Part shown: positions 1-5,237 of the stretch, piece after piece
How the letters are laid out: each line of letters begins with the position of its first letter
Numbering within the stretch: position 1 is the first letter of the stretch
NCBI GenBank assembly: GCA_963643985.1
Contig: CAVINP010000128.1
Location: 1 to 5,237, forward strand
Source of the DNA: SFTH01 sp963643985
Lineage (GTDB): Bacteria; Bacillota; Clostridia; Christensenellales; Aristaeellaceae
Length of the DNA: 5,237 bases
Direction of reading: 5' to 3'
Made by a program: the position numbers and the translations under genes
The notes under the pieces: generated by a model
Database searches by the model: none
Seen by the model: only the letters and a program-made list of their open reading frames with translations
Told to the model about the DNA's origin: nothing

Positions 1-1421
1 TGATGGCAGACTCCGGTGCCCGTGGTTCTACCAACCAGATCCGTCAGCTGGCCGGCATGCGCGGCCTGATGGCATCGCCTACGGGCAAGATCATCGAGCT
101 GCCTATCAAGGCAAACTTCCGTGAGGGCCTCTCGGTTCTGGAGTTCTTCCTCTCCTCCCACGGCTCCCGTAAGTCTCTGGCCGACACGGCCATGAAGACC
201 GCCGACTCGGGCTACATGACCCGCCGCCTGGTGGATGTCTCCCAGGAGAACATCATCCGCGAGGAAGACTGCTTCGCATCCCGCGGTGAGCGCGTGCGCG
301 GCATGAAGGTGCAGGACATCGGCGAGCCCGGCGACATCATCGAAACCCTCGAGGACCGTATCCGCGGCCGCGTGGCGGCAGAGGACGTCATCGATCCCAA
401 TACCGGCGAAGTCATCGTGGAGATGAACGAGCTGATCACCCACAGCCTGGCCAAGAAGATCGTTGGCGCGGGTATTACCGAAGTCACCATCCGCAGCGTG
501 CTGACCTGCCAGAGCAGCGTCGGCGTCTGCGCAAAGTGCTACGGCGCGAACATGACCAACGGCAAGCTGGTTGACATCGGCGAGGCTGTCGGCATCATCG
601 CGGCCCAGTCCATCGGCGAGCCGGGCACGCAGCTGACCATGCGTACCTTCCATACCGGCGGCGTGGCCACCGGCGAGGATATCACTCAGGGTCTTCCCCG
701 CGTTGAGGAACTGTTTGAGGCCCGCAAGCCCAAGCGTGAAGCGACGCTGGCCGACATCTCCGGCACGGTGCGCATCGTGACCGATGCCAAGAAGCGCCGC
801 AAGCTGGTGATACAGTCCGATGCCAACAGCGACACCGCCGTGGAGACCAAGGAATATCCCATCAACTACGGCTCCAAGCTGCGCGTTCAGGACGGCGATC
901 ACGTCACCGCGGGCGAGGAACTGATCGAAGGTTCGATCAACCCCCACGACCTTCTGCGCATACTGGGCGTCAAGGCCGTGCAGGACTACCTGGTCAAGGA
1001 AGTTCAGGCCGTCTACCGCCGTCAGGGCGTTGAAATCGCCGACAAGCATATCGAGGTCATCGTCCGTCAGATGCTGCGCAAGGTCAGGATCGAGGATGCC
1101 AACGAGACAGACCTCCTGCCCGGCGCACTGGTGGACATCTTCAAGTTCGATCAGGTCAACCGCGCAGCCGTCGAGGCCGGCAAGCGCCCCGCCACCGCGA
1201 AGCGCACGCTGCTGGGCATCACCAAGGCCGCACTGGCGACCGAGTCGTTCCTCTCTGCCGCATCCTTCCAGGAGACCACGCGCGTGCTGACCGAAGCCGC
1301 CATCAAGGGCAAGGTCGATCCGCTGCTGGGCCTGAAGGAAAATGTCATCATCGGCAAGCAGATCCCCGCCGGCACGGGCCTGAAGCGCTACACCGACATC
1401 GAGATCCACGAAGCCTACTGA
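1..1421 (+). CDS. rpoC: DNA-directed RNA polymerase subunit β', C-terminal part (5'-truncated by window)
   Basis: This is the C-terminal 472 complete codons of the largest RNA polymerase subunit, which with β forms the catalytic cleft. The gene enters from the left: bases 1-2 complete a preceding Met codon (the family has MMADSGARGS), so the ATG at 3 is internal. Numbering from that ATG, the bridge helix lies at about 42-78. The structural zinc site is C90, C169, C176 and C179. The trigger loop is at about 207-225, with the catalytic M213, R214 and H217 (E. coli M932, R933, H936). Trigger-loop sequence runs straight on into GLPRVEELFEARKPK, so the large E. coli-type SI3 insertion is absent, as expected outside Proteobacteria. 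The last conserved block (about 401-460, with ASFQETT and GLKENVIIG) is the ω-contacting C-terminus. The frame is intact and ends in TGA. Upstream rpoB is expected but not seen. Identification is secure. Confidence 0.98.
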   Translation, partial: MADSGARGSTNQIRQLAGMRGLMASPTGKIIELPIKANFREGLSVLEFFLSSHGSRKSLADTAMKTADSGYMTRRLVDVSQENIIREEDCFASRGERVRGMKVQDIGEPGDIIETLEDRIRGRVAAEDVIDPNTGEVIVEMNELITHSLAKKIVGAGITEVTIRSVLTCQSSVGVCAKCYGANMTNGKLVDIGEAVGIIAAQSIGEPGTQLTMRTFHTGGVATGEDITQGLPRVEELFEARKPKREATLADISGTVRIVTDAKKRRKLVIQSDANSDTAVETKEYPINYGSKLRVQDGDHVTAGEELIEGSINPHDLLRILGVKAVQDYLVKEVQAVYRRQGVEIADKHIEVIVRQMLRKVRIEDANETDLLPGALVDIFKFDQVNRAAVEAGKRPATAKRTLLGITKAALATESFLSAASFQETTRVLTEAAIKGKVDPLLGLKENVIIGKQIPAGTGLKRYTDIEIHEAY

Positions 1422-1434
1422 TTTTAAATCCCTT

Positions 1435-1470
1435 TCGGAGCTGCCTTATAAAGAGGCAGCTCCGATTTTT
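1435..1470 (+). terminator. Intrinsic terminator after rpoC
   Basis: A perfect 11-bp inverted repeat (CGGAGCTGCCT at 1436-1446 with AGGCAGCTCCG at 1454-1464) can be extended by T1435-A1465 and a possible T1447·G1453 wobble. It leaves a loop of 5-7 nt and is followed directly by five T residues (1466-1470). This is a canonical Rho-independent terminator reading on the + strand. There is no T-run on the other side, so it looks one-directional. It begins 14 nt after the rpoC stop and should end the rpoBC transcript, although some read-through into the next unit remains possible. Confidence 0.93.
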
Positions 1471-1514
1471 GGGTTAAATTTTGAATATCTGCCCCGACAT
1501 GACGCGTTCTTTGC

Positions 1515-1543
1515 TTGACAAGCACGGCAAGGAATGATATGAT
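1515..1543 (+). promoter_or_regulatory. σA-type promoter for the L7Ae-rpsL-rpsG-fusA-tuf unit
   Basis: A perfect -35 box TTGACA (1515-1520) and a -10 box TATGAT (1538-1543, one mismatch to TATAAT) are separated by exactly 17 nt. Transcription would start near 1549-1551, giving a leader of about 30 nt before the ATG at 1582. It lies 44 nt after the rpoC terminator, so the downstream genes have their own strong promoter and do not depend on read-through. No operator repeat is evident. The start site is predicted only. Confidence 0.88.
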
Positions 1544-1564
1544 TTGATGGTTCGGGTATGTACG

Positions 1565-1571
1565 AAAGGAG
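1565..1571 (+). promoter_or_regulatory. Ribosome binding site that sets the start of the L7Ae-like gene
   Basis: AAAGGAG lies 10 nt before the ATG at 1582. An upstream in-frame ATG at 1558 has no Shine-Dalgarno sequence and would sit only about 8 nt from the predicted transcription start, so 1582 is the better start. The site can be presented in the loop of a small hairpin, where 1559-1564 pairs with 1574-1579 through a GTAC/GTAC core flanked by G·U wobbles. Confidence 0.7.
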
Positions 1572-1581
1572 CGTGTACGCT

Positions 1582-1824
1582 ATGCCGGAGAAGCTGAAAA
1601 ATGCCAGGAAAGTGGTGGGCACGCGCCGTCTGCTGCGTGCCATAGAGGCCGGTGAGGTTTCCGAGGCCTACATTGGTGCGGATGCGGATCTGTTCATCGT
1701 GCGTCAGGTGCGCGAGGCCTGCAACAAGGCGGGCATCCGCATGATCGAGGTCTCCGGTATGAAGGAGCTCGGTCAGGACTGCGGCATCGAGGTCAGATGC
1801 GCTGCGGCGGGCATCCTCAAGTAG
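1582..1824 (+). CDS. ybxF: L7Ae/L30e-family kink-turn RNA-binding protein (YbxF-like)
   Basis: This encodes an 80-residue protein of the L7Ae/L30e/S12e/Gadd45 family, close in length to B. subtilis YbxF (also called RplGB), which binds kink-turn RNA. Visible family features are the N-terminal RNA-facing segment VVGTRRLLRAIEAG (11-24), the central strand-loop SEAYIGADAD (27-36) and the C-terminal motif ELGQDCGIEVRCAAAG (62-77). That last motif matches the family pattern LGxxCGIxVxAA. There is no signal peptide or membrane segment, so the protein is cytoplasmic. The position between rpoC and rpsL is where YbxF is found in Bacillota. It is the first gene of its transcription unit, 100 nt ahead of rpsL. 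An alternative start at 1558 would add eight residues but has no ribosome binding site. The family assignment is firm. The cellular role is poorly defined even in B. subtilis, and a ribosome-associated or k-turn-binding role is inferred from homology. Confidence 0.92.
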   Translation: MPEKLKNARKVVGTRRLLRAIEAGEVSEAYIGADADLFIVRQVREACNKAGIRMIEVSGMKELGQDCGIEVRCAAAGILK

Positions 1825-1848
1825 TACGTAAGCCGACCATAATTGCTA

Positions 1849-1914
1849 TCCTCTTCCAGGGTTGCGGAAGTGCGTATAGAATTTCAGTAATTTCGAAAAT
1901 TAGTTCAGGAGGTG
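1849..1914 (+). promoter_or_regulatory. rpsL leader: ribosome binding site with an upstream complementary stretch
   Basis: AGGAGGTG (1907-1914) is a strong Shine-Dalgarno sequence for rpsL, though the gap to the ATG at 1925 is slightly long (10 nt, or 12 from GGAGG). Upstream, CCTCTT (1850-1855) can pair with AGGAGG (1907-1912) over six positions including one G·U. The same stretch overlaps a small competing hairpin, CTTCC (1853-1857) with GGAAG (1866-1870). A second AT-only hairpin (TAATTT 1888-1893 with AAATTA 1897-1902) sits just before the site. The ribosome binding site is certain. The regulatory pairing is inference only, since short complements to AGGAGG arise easily. Confidence 0.3.
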
Positions 1915-1924
1915 CTTTTCTTCA

Positions 1925-2299
1925 ATGCCGACGATCAATCAGTTGATCCGCAAGGGTAGAGAAAAGGTAACCAGCAAGTCGAATTCTCCGATTCTGCAGT
2001 CCTGTCCGCAGAAGCGCGGTGTCTGCCTGTCCGTTAAGACGCAGACCCCGAAGAAGCCGAATTCCGCATTGCGTAAAATCGCCCGTGTTCGTCTGACGAA
2101 CCAGATCGAAGGTACCTGCTACATTCCGGGTATCGGCCACAACCTGCAGGAGCACTCGGTTGTGCTGATCCGCGGCGGCAAGGTCCGTGATCTGCCTGGT
2201 GTGCGTTACCACATCATTCGTGGCGCCCTCGATGCTGCCGGCGTAGCCAAGCGCATGCAGGGTCGCTCCCTCTACGGCGCAAAGCGTCCGAAGAAGTAA
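1925..2299 (+). CDS. rpsL: 30S ribosomal protein S12
   Basis: This is a full-length 124-residue S12, collinear with the E. coli protein. S12 lies at the decoding centre of the 30S subunit, where it helps monitor codon-anticodon pairing. The conserved loops are TPKKPNSALRK (41-51) and RGGKVRDLPGVRYH (83-96). Lys43 and Lys44 are present, but position 88 is Arg (codon CGT, 2186-2188) where most bacteria have Lys. Position 86 is Lys where Arg is usual, so the two basic residues are exchanged. Asp89, the residue methylthiolated by RimO in E. coli, is retained. Arg at 88 is a known streptomycin-resistance substitution in other bacteria. The gene is followed by an unusually long, structured spacer before rpsG. 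No frameshift or truncation is seen. Confidence 0.99.
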   Translation: MPTINQLIRKGREKVTSKSNSPILQSCPQKRGVCLSVKTQTPKKPNSALRKIARVRLTNQIEGTCYIPGIGHNLQEHSVVLIRGGKVRDLPGVRYHIIRGALDAAGVAKRMQGRSLYGAKRPKK

Positions 2300-2314
2300 T
2301 ACGGCATAAACGCG

Positions 2315-2425
2315 ACAGGTGCGCAGGCAGCGGACATGTGCCATTTGGAACGTGGGAATATGTCCTCTCGGGTCGCATCCGAGCGGGTGGTACGGTTGCG
2401 CCAACAGCCGCACGCCAACGCCTGT
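2315..2425 (+). promoter_or_regulatory. Candidate structured cis-regulatory RNA in the rpsL-rpsG spacer
   Basis: The rpsL-rpsG spacer (2300-2471) is 172 nt and holds no supportable gene. It can close with a 7-bp helix, ACAGGTG (2315-2321) with CGCCTGT (2419-2425), including one G·U. Inside are three elements. Hairpin A pairs 2332-2339 with 2358-2365 (8 bp), with a further CCA/TGG pairing at its tip. Hairpin B pairs 2367-2372 with 2378-2383 (6 bp including one G·U). Element C has GTTG (2395-2398) with CAAC (2402-2405), and CGG (2384-2386) with CCG (2408-2410). In E. coli, S7 represses its own synthesis by binding a folded rpsL-rpsG spacer, so an analogous role is plausible here, but sequence homology to that site is not evident. 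The folds were found by eye. No thermodynamic or covariation test was possible. Confidence 0.45.
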
Positions 2426-2457
2426 TTCTCGTTCACTTTCGACCGTCAATTTAAATC

Positions 2458-2463
2458 AGGAGG
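2458..2463 (+). promoter_or_regulatory. rpsG ribosome binding site with an internal complement
   Basis: AGGAGG lies 8 nt before the rpsG ATG at 2472, near-ideal spacing, and fixes that start over the open in-frame sequence upstream. TCCTCT (2363-2368), at the junction of hairpins A and B in the spacer, can pair with GGAGGG (2459-2464) over six positions including two wobbles. Folding of hairpins A and B would free the site, while the long-range pairing would mask it. The site is certain. The switch is inference. Confidence 0.85.
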
Positions 2464-2471
2464 GACTTTCA

Positions 2472-2942
2472 ATGCCCAGACGTGGATTTATTCCGAAGCG
2501 CGAAGTGCTTCCGGATCCTGTATATGGTTCTGTCGTCGTCACCAAGCTCATTAACCAGGTGATGTATGACGGCAAGCGCGGCGTAGCTCAGGCTGTTTGC
2601 TACGACGCATTCGAAAAGGTTGCAGCCAAGACCGGCAAGGAAGCCGTCGAGGTCTTCAACCAGGCTATGGCCAACATCATGCCCTCTCTGGAGTGCAAGG
2701 CCCGCCGCGTCGGCGGTGCTACCTACCAGGTACCTCTGGAGGTTCGCCCCGAGCGTCGTCAGACCCTGGCACTTCGCTGGCTGGTGATGTTTGCCCGCAA
2801 GCGCAGCGAGCGCAACATGGCAGATCGTCTTGCAGGCGAGATTCTGGATGCTTCGAACAACACCGGCAATGCCGTGAAGCGTCGCGAGGATATGCACAAG
2901 CAGGCCGAGGCCAACAAGGCGTTTGCGCACTATCGCTGGTAA
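2472..2942 (+). CDS. rpsG: 30S ribosomal protein S7
   Basis: This is a complete 156-residue S7, the usual length. S7 is a primary assembly protein of the 30S head: it binds the 3' major domain of 16S rRNA and lines the E-site and mRNA exit region. Diagnostic segments are MPRR with ILPDP-like VLPDPVYGS (12-20), the β-hairpin region RRVGGATYQVPLEVRPERR (78-96), the basic helix LRWLVMFARKRSE (101-113) and the C-terminus KREDMHKQAEANKAFAHYRW (137-156). The start is fixed by the AGGAGG at 2458-2463. The frame stays open upstream to 2319, but that extension has no ribosome binding site and no S7 similarity. S7 is the autogenous repressor of the E. coli str operon, and the structured spacer upstream makes a similar circuit worth testing here. 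Confidence 0.99.
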   Translation: MPRRGFIPKREVLPDPVYGSVVVTKLINQVMYDGKRGVAQAVCYDAFEKVAAKTGKEAVEVFNQAMANIMPSLECKARRVGGATYQVPLEVRPERRQTLALRWLVMFARKRSERNMADRLAGEILDASNNTGNAVKRREDMHKQAEANKAFAHYRW

Positions 2943-2955
2943 TCATTCAAAACAA

Positions 2956-3002
2956 CATAGCTTTCACTTCAGCACGCTTTTAGCGTGCTGAAGGTTGCTA
3001 TG
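2956..3002 (+). promoter_or_regulatory. Long stem-loop in the rpsG-fusA spacer, no U-tract
   Basis: An inner perfect 11-bp stem pairs CTTCAGCACGC (2967-2977) with GCGTGCTGAAG (2983-2993) around the loop TTTTA. An outer 6-bp stem pairs CATAGC (2956-2961) with GCTATG (2997-3002), separated from the inner stem by an asymmetric internal loop of 5 and 3 nt. No T-run follows directly on either strand; the nearest on the + strand is at 3017-3021. It is therefore not a standard terminator. It could stabilise or mark a processing point in the mRNA between the ribosomal-protein and elongation-factor parts of the operon, or act as a weak attenuator. The structure is clear and the function is inferred. 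Confidence 0.75.
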
Positions 3003-3024
3003 GGGGTCGTGTTAAGTTTTTAAT
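2995..3024 (+). promoter_or_regulatory. Possible weak internal promoter for fusA-tuf
   Basis: TTGCTA (2995-3000, four of six matches to the -35 box) and TTTAAT (3019-3024, five of six matches to the -10 box) are 18 nt apart. This would start transcription near 3031, about 39 nt before the fusA GTG. The -35 box overlaps the 3' strand of the preceding stem-loop. In an AT-rich spacer such matches occur by chance, so this is only a candidate for separate expression of the elongation factors. Confidence 0.25.
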
Positions 3025-3056
3025 AGAATAACCACGCGTCTCCCGATCAGAAAGAA

Positions 3057-3062
3057 AGAGGA
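3057..3062 (+). promoter_or_regulatory. fusA ribosome binding site preceding a GTG start
   Basis: AGAGGA in a purine-rich run, with GAGG ending 8 nt before the GTG at 3070, is the only good ribosome binding site near the N-terminus of EF-G. It is weaker than the AGGAGG of rpsL, rpsG and tuf, and it serves a GTG start codon. Translation of fusA may therefore start less efficiently than its neighbours unless it is coupled or otherwise helped. Confidence 0.75.
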
Positions 3063-3069
3063 TAAAATC

Positions 3070-5160
<2,091 letters not shown>

Positions 5161-5187
5161 TCGATCATATTTAGGAGGAAACTCACA

Positions 5188-5237
5188 ATGGCAAAGGCAA
5201 AATTTGAGCGCACCAAGCCTCATGTAAACATCGGCAC
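5188..5237 (+). CDS. tuf: Elongation factor Tu, N-terminal start (3'-truncated by window)
   Basis: The first 16 complete codons read MAKAKFERTKPHVNIG, with the next codon beginning AC (Thr). This is the standard N-terminus of EF-Tu, the GTPase that delivers aminoacyl-tRNA to the ribosomal A site. The GTP-binding P-loop would lie just beyond the window. A strong AGGAGG (5173-5178) sits 9 nt before the ATG. The gene starts 27 nt after the fusA stop with no terminator or promoter visible between them, so it is co-transcribed with fusA. Identification rests on a short but highly characteristic sequence plus gene order. Confidence 0.96.
   Translation, partial: MAKAKFERTKPHVNIG

Noticed and set aside
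1558..1581. Upstream ATG adding eight residues to the L7Ae-like protein
   Set aside because: It has no Shine-Dalgarno sequence and lies only about 8 nt after the predicted transcription start. The AAAGGAG at 1565-1571 serves the ATG at 1582.
1854..1882. Possible promoter before rpsL (TTCCAG-17-TAGAAT)
   Set aside because: The -35 box matches consensus at only two positions and there is no extended -10. The strong promoter at 1515-1543 explains transcription.
2314..2322. GACAGGTGC resembling a segment of 16S rRNA, suggesting mimicry of an S7 site
   Set aside because: The match is nine bases and, as recalled, corresponds to a 16S region outside the S7-binding helices (3' major domain helices 28-29 and 41-43). 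It is too short to support mimicry.
1922..2449. 175-codon minus-strand frame opposite rpsL and its downstream spacer
   Set aside because: It has the same codon-opposite register as rpsL and the same explanation. The protein is not recognisable and there is no ribosome binding site.
2319..2471. In-frame N-terminal extension of S7 starting at GTG 2319
   Set aside because: S7 is already 156 residues, the family length, from the ATG at 2472, which has a strong ribosome binding site. The extension has no ribosome binding site and resembles translated structured RNA.
2336..2554. Small 72-codon frame beginning in the rpsL-rpsG spacer
   Set aside because: It lacks a ribosome binding site, runs into rpsG in another frame and matches no known family. 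A leader peptide cannot be supported.
2469..2930. 153-codon minus-strand frame opposite rpsG
   Set aside because: It is in codon-opposite register with rpsG and is a by-product of rpsG codon choice.

Overview
This is a core translation/transcription segment of a bacterial chromosome, very probably from Bacillota (Firmicutes), most likely the class Clostridia. The order rpoC – L7Ae/YbxF-family gene – rpsL – rpsG – fusA – tuf is the arrangement known from that phylum. The proteins look like Bacillota housekeeping proteins: β' has no proteobacterial-type insertion in its trigger loop, and a small L7Ae-like protein sits just before S12. The coding sequences favour G or C at third positions, so a GC-rich gut-type clostridium is plausible, but genus cannot be read from the sequence. 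There is no sign of mobile DNA, CRISPR, tRNA or rRNA.

Layout. Bases 1-1421 hold the C-terminal 472-473 residues of RNA polymerase β'. A textbook intrinsic terminator (1435-1470) closes the rpoBC unit. A near-consensus σA promoter (TTGACA-17-TATGAT, 1515-1543) then opens a new unit: an 80-residue L7Ae/YbxF-like protein (1582-1824), ribosomal protein S12 (1925-2299), S7 (2472-2942), elongation factor G (3070-5160) and the first codons of EF-Tu (from 5188). All genes are on the + strand. The genes supply the polymerase, two small-subunit ribosomal proteins and the two GTPase elongation factors, so the segment coordinates gene-expression capacity with growth.

The less ordinary content is in the spacers. 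The 172-nt rpsL-rpsG spacer is unusually long and can fold into a closed multi-branch RNA with several hairpins. It also contains a stretch complementary to the rpsG Shine-Dalgarno sequence and a short T-box-like motif. It is the best candidate here for a poorly described cis-regulatory RNA, perhaps an S7 feedback site analogous to the E. coli str operon. The 127-nt rpsG-fusA spacer carries a long, near-perfect stem-loop without a U-tract, followed by a possible weak internal promoter. The rpsL spacer also contains an anti-Shine-Dalgarno-like TCCTCT, the same hexamer as in the rpsG leader. In S12, residue 88 is Arg instead of the usual Lys, a substitution known to give streptomycin resistance in other bacteria.

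The long open frames on the minus strand opposite rpsL, rpsG and fusA are by-products of codon choice and are not annotated. No novel protein system is visible.
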